Source of the DNA: Ardenticatenales bacterium
Lineage (GTDB): Bacteria; Chloroflexota; Anaerolineae; Ardenticatenales; Ardenticatenaceae
Assembly (NCBI GenBank): GCA_020634795.1
Contig: JACKAZ010000001.1
Location: forward strand, 310,001-374,000
Reading direction: 5' to 3'
DNA: 64,000 nucleotides
Under the pieces are notes generated by a model that made no database searches, was not told where the DNA came from, and saw only the letters and a list, made by a program, of their open reading frames with translations. Below are positions 57,783 to 64,000 of this stretch, in pieces. Each line of letters begins with the position of its first letter. The first letter of the stretch is position 1. Both the position numbers and the translations under genes were made by a program.

Positions 57783-58385
57783 CTAATTGACCATCTTTTT
57801 CATGTCGTCGGCGATGGCTTGGGGCTGCGCCTCGAACGGGAAGATCGCACGGATTTTACCGGAAGGGTCGACCACCGTGACGTGCGAGCTATGATTGACG
57901 AGGTAGCCGGAGGCGGATTCGCTATCCACCTTCTCGTAATAGACCCCAAAATCTTTCGCGGCGAGGTCGATCTGTGTCTTGCTGCCCGTCACCCCTAAGA
58001 AGAGGGGATTGAAGAGGAGCGTGTGCGCCTTGAGCTTGTCCAACGTGTCTCGATCCGGGTCGACCGAAACAAAGACGACCTGCACCTCGTTGGCCTTGTT
58101 GCCCATCAGCTCCAAGGCGCGGTTGAGCCGCGCCAGCGTGAGGGGACAGACATCGGGGCAGTTGGTATAGCCGAAGAAGACCAGTTGGTACTGCCCACTT
58201 TGCCCAAAGGTGAAGGGGTTGCCCTCGTAATCCGTCAGCGCATAGCGGGGCAAGGGGGAGGTGTCGTCGATGATCGTTGCCGACGCATAGGTCGTAGGCT
58301 TGAGGAAGGTGGGCAGCAAGAGCACCACCGCCGTGGCCACCACAGCAGCAACGATGAGCAGGTTGATGAGCGCTTTGCGCGACAT
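57783..58385 (-). CDS. SCO1/SenC family copper protein, 200 aa
   Basis: An N-terminal helix (about residues 6-26) anchors the protein. A thioredoxin-like domain outside has the copper site Cys76-x-x-x-Cys80 (FFGYTNCPDVCPL) and His165 (YLVNHSSHVTVVDP). SCO proteins place Cu in the CuA centre of cytochrome c oxidase subunit II. The PCuAC lipoprotein gene lies 17 bases upstream on the same strand, forming the common pair that together metallates CuA. This implies aerobic respiration in the organism, although no oxidase gene is in the window. Confidence 0.93.
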   Translation of the reverse strand: MSRKALINLLIVAAVVATAVVLLLPTFLKPTTYASATIIDDTSPLPRYALTDYEGNPFTFGQSGQYQLVFFGYTNCPDVCPLTLARLNRALELMGNKANEVQVVFVSVDPDRDTLDKLKAHTLLFNPLFLGVTGSKTQIDLAAKDFGVYYEKVDSESASGYLVNHSSHVTVVDPSGKIRAIFPFEAQPQAIADDMKKMVN

Positions 58386-58402
58386 GATGCTTTCTCCGTG
58401 GC

Positions 58403-58921
58403 CTACGGCTGACGCACGTCAACCGAGACGGTCATAGTGCCCGCTTTCTCGAACACCAACGTCAGGTCGAATTCGTCACCGACTTCAAGGCTATCTTTTA
58501 CGCCGATCAGCATGACATGGTAGCCGCCCGGCTCCAATGTCAGCGTCTCACCCGCCGCGATGGCCACTCCTTCCGTCATCTGTTGCATCTTGGCGACACC
58601 GTCTTCAATCGATGTTTGGTGCAATTCCACCGTGGCGAAGTCGACCGATCCCGAAACCAAGCGGTCATCTTCGTTTCCGGTATTGATGATCTGCATGTAG
58701 GCCGCACTGTTACTGCCCATCCCCATCGCCGTTTCACCCTCGCCTTCGGTCATTTCACCTTCGCCGTCGGTCATGGTTGCTTCGACCATCACGGGACGCG
58801 CCCATGGCTTTTCGATGGTGATCGGGGAGACGGACGTGGAGGATGGGGCTGCGCCCGTGTTGCAAGCCGCGAGGAACAGCGACATGAGAAGCAGAGCGAG
58901 TAGGGTAAGTGAACGCATCAT
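58403..58921 (-). CDS. PCuAC-type copper chaperone lipoprotein, 172 aa
   Basis: Start ATG 58921 with AAGG 6 bases upstream; a longer upstream frame is unsupported. A lipobox LFLAAC puts a lipid on Cys20. The PCuAC copper motif H-x(n)-M ... H-x-M appears as VELHQTSIEDGVAKMQQM and GGYHVML. AWARP-like EKPWARPVM marks the N-terminal domain. An acidic, Met-containing insert lies between (TDGEGEMTEGEGETAMGMG), which most family members lack and which could hold extra copper. It passes Cu to SCO1 or the CuA site. It is the first gene of the two-gene operon with the SCO1 gene. Confidence 0.9.
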   Translation of the reverse strand: MMRSLTLLALLLMSLFLAACNTGAAPSSTSVSPITIEKPWARPVMVEATMTDGEGEMTEGEGETAMGMGSNSAAYMQIINTGNEDDRLVSGSVDFATVELHQTSIEDGVAKMQQMTEGVAIAAGETLTLEPGGYHVMLIGVKDSLEVGDEFDLTLVFEKAGTMTVSVDVRQP

Positions 58922-59486
58922 CGTCGACCTTTTTTCTATCAGTTCTTTAGGGGTATGCGACAACCCGAAAAGGGTAGTGGAACTCTGCCTGCCAAGCAAT
59001 GATAGCCTGTCATCTTCCCTCACGCGGATTGTCACCTCCCGATTATGATCGCTCGGCGCGCGTTTATCCAACCCTTGCGCCTACGGGGGGTGTAGGCGTG
59101 GGTGGTGCGACCCAAGCGTTGGCCGCCCGTTATCGGCCCGTTGCCTGTCGCGTGTCGCGTGTCGCGTGTCCGACAGGGCTGTGCAAGGGCAAGAGATAGA
59201 AGTTGCGCAGTTGGGGCAAGATGAAAGTAGGATCTCCCCAGCTCCCTCAGCGCCTCCTTTTGTGGAACCGAGCTTCTTTTGAACAGTGCACAACGCTTGC
59301 GTGCCCCCCACCTATAAGGGGGTGCCTCCCCCTTCGCCGCACGCCTACCACGCTGCTTGCCACAAGCGCCGCGTTCTCCTCAAATTGACGGTATGGACGA
59401 GCATTGGTAGGATTGTCGCAACCGTCCTGCGGCAATGGCGCCGCACGGGAAGTGATCATCCAATAGGGAACCAAGGGAGGTCAACG
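58922..59486. other. Intergenic region between copper genes and the hibernation factor
   Basis: 565 bases, divergent. It carries a short GTCGCGT heptamer array (59146-59170) and a GGGGGTGCCTCCCCC-type small hairpin (about 59318-59333). The promoters of both sides should lie here. Open frames in it show no family resemblance; one runs into the hibernation factor frame but lacks a ribosome site. Confidence 0.5.
59146..59170. repeat. GTCGCGT heptamer array
   Basis: Three copies of GTCGCGT followed by a partial copy (GTCGCGTGTCGCGTGTCGCG and on), in the intergenic region upstream of the hibernation factor gene. Confidence 0.8.
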
Positions 59487-60041
59487 ATGGACCTGTCGAT
59501 CCAAGGGCACAACGTGAATATCACCACGGGCATTGAGGAATATGTCGAGAAGCGCGTGGGCAAACTCGAACGATATCTGCCCACGCTCGGGGAAACGCAT
59601 GTGGACATTCGGTCGGAAGGCGGCCACGGGAGCAACGAGCACTTCATCACTCAGATTACGCTCTACGACACGCATGGCACGATTCTGCGAGCGGAAGAGC
59701 AGAGCAGCGAGATCCACGTGGGCGTCGATTTGGCCGTCGACAAGTTACATCGGCAGATCAAGCGTTTCAAGGGTAAGCGTCGAGATCGCTACCAACGTGC
59801 TCCCTCCCACGAGGAATTGTACGAAGCCTTTGGCGCGGACGAGGAGGAGTCGGAGGATGGGGCCGTGGTCCGTGTAAAGCGCTTTGCGATGTCCCCCATG
59901 GACCAAGCGGAAGCGATCGAGCAGATGACGTTGCTCGGCCACAGCTTCTTCGTTTTTTACAACGCCAACGAGGGCAAAATCAACGTCCTCTATCAACGCA
60001 AGGATGGCGATTACGGACTGATCATTCCTGAACTGGTCTAG
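59487..60041 (+). CDS. hpf: Ribosome hibernation promoting factor, long form, 184 aa
   Basis: Residues 1-105 are the RaiA/HPF fold that sits in the ribosome decoding centre (MDLSIQGHNVNITTGIEEYV, EKRVGKLERYLP, VGVDLAVDKLHRQIKRFKGK). An acidic linker follows. Residues about 125-184 are the C-terminal dimer domain (VVRVKRFAMSPMDQAEAIEQ, GHSFFVFYNANEGKINVLYQ, RKDGDYGLIIPEL) that joins two ribosomes into 100S. GGAGG is 6 bases before ATG 59487. A strong terminator follows 20 bases after the stop. It is active in stationary phase or stress in other bacteria. Confidence 0.95.
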   Translation: MDLSIQGHNVNITTGIEEYVEKRVGKLERYLPTLGETHVDIRSEGGHGSNEHFITQITLYDTHGTILRAEEQSSEIHVGVDLAVDKLHRQIKRFKGKRRDRYQRAPSHEELYEAFGADEEESEDGAVVRVKRFAMSPMDQAEAIEQMTLLGHSFFVFYNANEGKINVLYQRKDGDYGLIIPELV

Positions 60042-60061
60042 CTTGCTTTGCCCCACCCCGT

Positions 60062-60085
60062 AGGGCCACTTCCGTGGCCCTTTTT
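60062..60085 (+). terminator. Rho-independent terminator of hpf
   Basis: AGGGCCAC-TTCC-GTGGCCCT followed by TTTTTA, 20 bases past the hpf stop. Its T-run overlaps the stop codon of the convergent STAND gene (60084). Confidence 0.88.
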
Positions 60086-61490
60086 ATTGTCCCCGCCAGT
60101 TGGCGATGTCGGTGAGCAGGAAGGTGCGTGTGAGGTTGTGGATCGAGTAGCGCGTCGTCAGCCCGCCCCGCACATCGACCAGATTGAGCCGTACTAGACG
60201 TTCCATCGCATCGTGCAGCTCGGCCCCTTGGATGTCACTCGTGGCTTCAATCAGCGACAGCGGCGCCCCTTGTTGATGGATCAGCGGCATCGCCAGCCAA
60301 ACGATCCGTGCATGTTCGGGCAGCGCGTCCCACGCCTGCCGATAGATGTAGCGATAAAGCTCGTCGATCTTGTGGCCCCCGCCCCGCCGTAACCCTTCGA
60401 TCACCGATTCCAGACCCTGGTCAACACAGCGCCCGACCACCAAACGCAGCGCTAGGGGATTCCCGCCAACCAGATCGTAGATCGGGCGCAGGAGCTCGAT
60501 GTCGGCTTCGGCCACGTCCGGCAGTTGGGCGTTATGGGCCAGCCGTCGCACCAACGTCAGCGTGTCGGGCTCCGTTAGCGGTCGGACGGGGAAGCGTTTG
60601 AACGCTGGTTGCGCGGCCAACTGGCGGCGGGAGGTTAGCACGAAGCGCGAACGGCCCGCCCAGCGGCGGAGCGAGGGCAGCAATCGTTCCACATCCTCGA
60701 AGGTTTCAAGGTTGTCGATGACGATCAGGTGGGGCCGTTCTTTGAGCCGTTCGCCCAAGGCGGCCTCTTTTTGTTGGGGCGTCATCAACGGCAGATTGGC
60801 CGCATCGGTCAACAGTTGGTCGGAAAGCGCATCGATCAGTTGGCTCACGGTGAGGGCGGGGCGGTGGAGTTGCGGCTGGATCGTTCCGTCGTAGCCCAAG
60901 AACTGATGTTGGGCACTCACCCAAGCAAATTCGGTGAATTGACCCATCGCCATCAGCCGGCGCACGAGGCTATCGGCCAAGGTGGTTTTCCCGATGCCGC
61001 CCATGCCGTCAATGGCGACGACCGCTGCATCCTCCGGCATTTCCAGCAGGGCCACCAGCGCGTCAAGACTCTCGTCAATCCCGATCGGTTCGACGTAAGC
61101 TGGGGGGGGCAATCGATCGTCAAAGCGCTTGGCCAATTCTGCTTGAAGTTCACTTTCCGCTTGCTGGGCCACCATCGTAAGCAAGCTCAAGGCCTGTCGA
61201 TGGTAAACATAAAAGGTGGGCTTCGCTACACCCCGCTGCTTGGCCAGTTGCTCGATAGGGATCAGTTCGAGGTAGCGCTGACGCAACAAAGTCGCTGCTT
61301 CCGCATCTACCGCTGCCAACCGATCAAGCAGCGTGTCGATCAGTAGGCGATGGGGCGATTGGCCGACCGCGCCATTTCCCACCACTTTTTGCCAAAGCAG
61401 GCCACGTGTCAGTGTTGGGTTGTGGTAGGTAAAGCTCTGATAATTCTTGAGCGCGTCGCGCAGCAGATCTTGATTGAGGCTGTTGCTCAT
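60084..61490 (-). CDS. Short STAND (NB-ARC-like) ATPase with sigma-4-like helix-turn-helix, 468 aa
   Basis: ATG 61490 has GGAG 8 bases upstream. Residues about 55-105 look like a sigma region 4-type helix-turn-helix (LRQRYLELIPIEQLAKQRGV, AKPTFYVYHRQALSLL). The NB-ARC module follows: P-loop GMGGIGKTT (162-170), Walker B LIVIDNLETFED, sensor RSRFVLTSRRQL, the GLPL-like GGNPLALRL, and winged-helix positions with YSIHNLTRTF in place of MHD. The protein stops there, with no WD40, TPR or leucine-rich sensor. It may be a regulator that switches on ATP binding, or one part of a defence-like system. No partner gene is visible; it stands between convergent hpf and the SPFH gene. Confidence 0.82.
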   Translation of the reverse strand: MSNSLNQDLLRDALKNYQSFTYHNPTLTRGLLWQKVVGNGAVGQSPHRLLIDTLLDRLAAVDAEAATLLRQRYLELIPIEQLAKQRGVAKPTFYVYHRQALSLLTMVAQQAESELQAELAKRFDDRLPPPAYVEPIGIDESLDALVALLEMPEDAAVVAIDGMGGIGKTTLADSLVRRLMAMGQFTEFAWVSAQHQFLGYDGTIQPQLHRPALTVSQLIDALSDQLLTDAANLPLMTPQQKEAALGERLKERPHLIVIDNLETFEDVERLLPSLRRWAGRSRFVLTSRRQLAAQPAFKRFPVRPLTEPDTLTLVRRLAHNAQLPDVAEADIELLRPIYDLVGGNPLALRLVVGRCVDQGLESVIEGLRRGGGHKIDELYRYIYRQAWDALPEHARIVWLAMPLIHQQGAPLSLIEATSDIQGAELHDAMERLVRLNLVDVRGGLTTRYSIHNLTRTFLLTDIANWRGQ

Positions 61491-61636
61491 AGAGCCAGCT
61501 CCGAAGTAGATTGGCAGGTAGGGGGACTGAGCATATCGCAAAACAGACATTGTGACAATCTTGACAGAGGTGAGCACGCCGTTGCCCCTGTCCGATTGTG
61601 GCGCTGGGCGCAGGATAGGTGCTGAACGATTTGCAA

Positions 61637-61670
61637 CGCAAAACAGCGCCCCTTGGGGCGCTGTTTTGCG
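61637..61670 (-). terminator. Terminator-like 16-bp perfect hairpin after the SPFH gene
   Basis: CGCAAAACAGCGCCCC and its exact complement are separated by only TT (61653-61654). The minus-strand right arm ends GTTTTGCG followed by TTGC. It lies 19 bases past the SPFH stop codon. Confidence 0.75.
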
Positions 61671-61688
61671 AGTTGAGAGGGAGTTTGC

Positions 61689-62894
61689 TTACTGTTCCAT
61701 GAAACGTCGGGCGGCAGCGGCCATCTCTTGCTCGACAGCGGGCTGGCGGAAAAGCACCTCCAACTCTTCGCTCAACCAGGGCCACCTTTCGTTCAGCTCG
61801 CCCCGCTGCTGCTTGATGACGGTCAGATCGGTATCCGCTTTGGCCAATTCCACTTCCATCGTCGCCAATTTTTGCAGAATCATATTCCGTTCCTCGACCG
61901 GAACGGCCAACTGGCGGCTGACCAACAGCTCGATCGCTGTGAAGGCATGTTCCACTGTGGCCGGAGCGCTGCTTCCCGTGGCCCCCGCTGTGGCGGCTGC
62001 CGCGCTGGTCGCCGCTTGCTCGGCGGGCGGCGCTTGGCGCGGCTGTTGCATCGATTGCCCCAAGACTTGGGCCATGACGGCGCCCATGCCCACGCCCGCG
62101 CCCATGCCCACGCCCATCCCGGTCATCGACCCGGCGTCGCCCTGATTCTGCGCGGCGTCGCCCATGGCGCGGGCTGCTTTGTACTGCATGTAGGCCTGCA
62201 TATCGCCGATCGCCCCCATCGAGGCCCGCTCGTCGATCGCTTTCTGGGTCTCTTCGGTCGGCGACACGCTCTCCACGAAGAAACCCCGAATCTCGATCCC
62301 CAGTTGGGCGAAGAGATCGCGCAGTTTCACCTTCGCCGCCGCGCTCACTTCGTCGAAGCGGCTCGGCAGATCGAGGAACGGCACGTTGAGCGAGCCGAGG
62401 ATGTCGGTCAATTTAGAGACGATCATCGAGCGCAGGTAATTTTCGATCTCGCGCGTTTCGTAGATGCCCTGATTCCCCACGATGGTGTTGACGAAGAGCG
62501 AAGGATCGTTGATGATCATGCTGTAGGTGCCGAAGGCACGCAACCGCACCATGCCCAGATCGGCATCGCGCAAGGTGACGGGCTGGGATGTCCCCCATTT
62601 CATATCGGTAAAGGTGCGCGTATTGACGAAATAGACTTCAGATTTGAAGGGACTTTCCCCAAAGGGTAGCTTGAAGAGCCGGTCGATCAGCGGAAGGTTC
62701 TGGGTGCTGAGCGTGTGGCGACCCGGCCCGAAGGTGTCGAGCGCGCGGCCATCCCGATAGAAGACAGCCGCTTGATTTTCGCGGACGATCAGTTGGGAAC
62801 CCAGGCGAAATTCTCCCGATCCCCGCTCCGGGACCCGTTGAACGATCTGATTCGGACTTTGGTCGGTCCATTCCACAACGTCGAGTATTGGCAT
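61689..62894 (-). CDS. SPFH (band 7, YdjI-like) domain protein, 401 aa
   Basis: Residues about 30-235 form the SPFH domain: QLIVRENQAAVFYRDGRALD, FGPGRHTLSTQNLPLIDRLF, EVYFVNTRTFTDMKWGTSQP, LRAFGTYSMIINDPSLFVNT and GIEIRGFFVESVSPTEETQK. A Gly/Met/Ala-rich hinge follows (MGVGMGAGVGMGAVMAQVLG), then an Ala-rich linker and a helical C-terminus (325-401) instead of the usual zinc ribbon. No membrane helix is obvious; it probably binds membranes as an oligomer. AAGGAG lies 5 bases before ATG 62894. The partner gene is 66 bases upstream. In other bacteria, YdjI relatives take part in membrane-stress responses. Confidence 0.86.
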   Translation of the reverse strand: MPILDVVEWTDQSPNQIVQRVPERGSGEFRLGSQLIVRENQAAVFYRDGRALDTFGPGRHTLSTQNLPLIDRLFKLPFGESPFKSEVYFVNTRTFTDMKWGTSQPVTLRDADLGMVRLRAFGTYSMIINDPSLFVNTIVGNQGIYETREIENYLRSMIVSKLTDILGSLNVPFLDLPSRFDEVSAAAKVKLRDLFAQLGIEIRGFFVESVSPTEETQKAIDERASMGAIGDMQAYMQYKAARAMGDAAQNQGDAGSMTGMGVGMGAGVGMGAVMAQVLGQSMQQPRQAPPAEQAATSAAAATAGATGSSAPATVEHAFTAIELLVSRQLAVPVEERNMILQKLATMEVELAKADTDLTVIKQQRGELNERWPWLSEELEVLFRQPAVEQEMAAAARRFMEQ

Positions 62895-62960
62895 CGTATC
62901 TCCTTGTATATTGAAAGCTTTGTTCGTTGTGTAGCGCGTGCCTTCGGCGGCACGGCGTGG

Positions 62961-63704
62961 TTAGCGCTCGCTGTCTGGGTCGGTGGAGATCGTCCACGAG
63001 GTGTCGCCGCCGTCCGAGGCGTCTGCGTCGGGGTCGACGGGCGTCGTGAAATCGCGGTTCAGCGCCGCGAACTTGTCACCGCCATCGGGCGCGGGGTTGG
63101 CTTGGTCGGGGGGCGCGGCCTCGTTCACCGCGTCGAGCGACGAAGACCACGAGGTGTCGCCCTCGCCGACCGGCGTTTCGACGTAGGCCGACACGCCCTC
63201 GTCGTCGCTCGCCGACGGCTCGTTGAAGGTATTGATCAGATGGGCGCGTTGATCAAAGCTGCTGTGCAACCTGTCGAGCAGCTCGCTCAACGCCGCTACC
63301 GAATCGCCCGAGCTGCTATGGCCCATTTTGGCGATCAGGTCGCCGACCTTCTCCACCCCGTTTGCCATCTCCAGATCGAAGGCGTAGAGTCGATCCAGCA
63401 CGACCTCGTCCACCACATCATCGTCAAAGAAGCCGGTGAAGCCGTAGCTGGCGGTCCGAATGCGATCGGCCAGATGTTGCAAGCGGCCGATCACCCGATC
63501 CAACTGCTCGACCGTGCTGAAATCTCCATTGTTGATCAACTGCTCCTGCACACGTGTGATCCGCGTGACTTGGCTGCTGAAGGCCGCGGATGTCGCGTCG
63601 CGCAACTCCTTGTCCGCCGCCCGGCGACTCTCTTTATCGGCGTAGCCCTTGTAGCCCGGAATCTTGTCCGCAAGCCCCTTCAATTTTTCCGCAATCGTAC
63701 TCAT
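62961..63704 (-). CDS. Hypothetical helical protein next to the SPFH gene, 247 aa
   Basis: Residues 1-150 are helical and charged (MSTIAEKLKGLADKIPGYKG, YADKESRRAADKELRDATSA, VQEQLINNGDFSTVEQLDRV). Residues 160-247 are acidic and low-complexity, with the short element G-x-GDTSW repeated (GEGDTSWSSS, GGDTSWTIS), perhaps a binding motif. AAGGAAG lies just before ATG 63704. I recognise no named family; the N-terminal KIPGYKGYxxKExRR pattern is, from memory, seen in proteins beside SPFH genes. Co-transcription with the SPFH gene suggests a cytosolic partner or adaptor. Confidence 0.7.
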   Translation of the reverse strand: MSTIAEKLKGLADKIPGYKGYADKESRRAADKELRDATSAAFSSQVTRITRVQEQLINNGDFSTVEQLDRVIGRLQHLADRIRTASYGFTGFFDDDVVDEVVLDRLYAFDLEMANGVEKVGDLIAKMGHSSSGDSVAALSELLDRLHSSFDQRAHLINTFNEPSASDDEGVSAYVETPVGEGDTSWSSSLDAVNEAAPPDQANPAPDGGDKFAALNRDFTTPVDPDADASDGGDTSWTISTDPDSER

Positions 63705-64000
63705 CGATCTTCCTTTCAGTGTGGTGGGTCGCTTTGAGATGGTATTCGTTGGCTCTGTGGTTGGTGCTTTTCAGCGTTTCGGCGAATGGGAAGTTGGTGG
63801 CAGGCGAGGCGTTGATACCCGCTGTATCATTCTCAATGTCGTCGTCCATCAAGCATCGAGAATCGGGAAGCATGGCATCTTCAAGGATTGGCGAGGTAAG
63901 CCTTGCACCTTGCCCCTTGTGAACGGCGCGCCTTCACCCCCAACGCCACCCCTTACAAGAAAATTTCACTACCGCACCACGGACATTGAATGACACCTTT
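63705..64000. other. Right edge of window, no gene seen
   Basis: 296 bases upstream of the minus-strand helical-protein gene. It should contain that operon's promoter. It holds a short TTGCACC/TTGCCCC heptamer stretch (about 63904-63919). The small open frames here have no recognisable product. Confidence 0.45.

Noticed and set aside
59286..59486. 67-residue N-terminal extension of the hibernation factor
   Set aside because: Unlike any HPF; ATG 59487 has GGAGG at 6 bases and the standard N-terminus.

Overview
The window (about 60% G+C) looks like chromosomal DNA from a member of the Chloroflexota, probably close to Anaerolineae/Ardenticatenia. This is inferred from remembered family content: a ParB-N plus double USP protein, short-tailed C25 peptidases ending in a LFLPIVAR-type motif, many membrane GT-C proteins, CIRCE/HrcA control, frequent GTG/TTG starts, and short tandem repeats between genes. 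I see no phage, insertion sequence, integrase or CRISPR array.

1-7.1 kb (all minus): two paralogous secreted C25 (gingipain-like) peptidases, the first cut by the window edge. Upstream of the complete one lies a compact peptide-modification locus: a 2OG-Fe(II) oxygenase, a fused HPr-kinase-like/PqqD-like protein, and an easily missed 45-codon ORF with a W-x-x-P-x-I leader motif, closed by a rho-independent terminator. This is the best candidate in the window for an undescribed system (a RiPP-like pathway). 7.2-12.7 kb: a giant secreted, membrane-anchored amylopullulanase with two GH13 catalytic domains.

12.8-28.7 kb: a WecB/TagA glycosyltransferase, a flippase-like membrane protein with a homopolymer frameshift, a small membrane protein, a sigma-like factor, uvrC, a methylcrotonyl-CoA carboxylase beta subunit, a PP2C phosphatase facing an FHA protein and a membrane coiled-coil protein, a YciI protein, two large membrane proteins, tRNA-Asn and a family 2 glycosyltransferase. 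28.9-33.5 kb: two overlapping GT-C family membrane glycosyltransferase-like genes.

33.5-45.2 kb: a glycerol/dihydroxyacetone regulon. It has plsY, a fused DhaM-HPr-Enzyme I, glpK, dhaL, dhaK, glpF, a DhaR/AcoR-like regulator whose AAA+ motifs are degenerate, and divergent glpD. Two copies of a GTTTCATTTTG-type palindrome probably tie these genes together. Glycerol enters by GlpF, becomes G3P (GlpK) and then DHAP (GlpD); dihydroxyacetone is phosphorylated from PEP through the fused phosphotransfer protein.

45.4-50.9 kb: the heat-shock operon hrcA-grpE-dnaK-dnaJ with a CIRCE operator. 51.4-64 kb: a ParB-N/USP protein, two membrane coiled-coil proteins, a Rossmann-fold protein, a GyrI-like protein, a copper pair (PCuAC lipoprotein and SCO1), the long ribosome hibernation factor, a short STAND ATPase, and an SPFH protein with a partner.

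Intergenic regions carry many tandem arrays of 7-bp units (GTGCATG, AACGCAG, AATGGAG, GCGTGTT, GTCGCGT, GTGCAAG) and of 9-bp AACTCATCA-like units, reminiscent of cyanobacterial STRR sequences.
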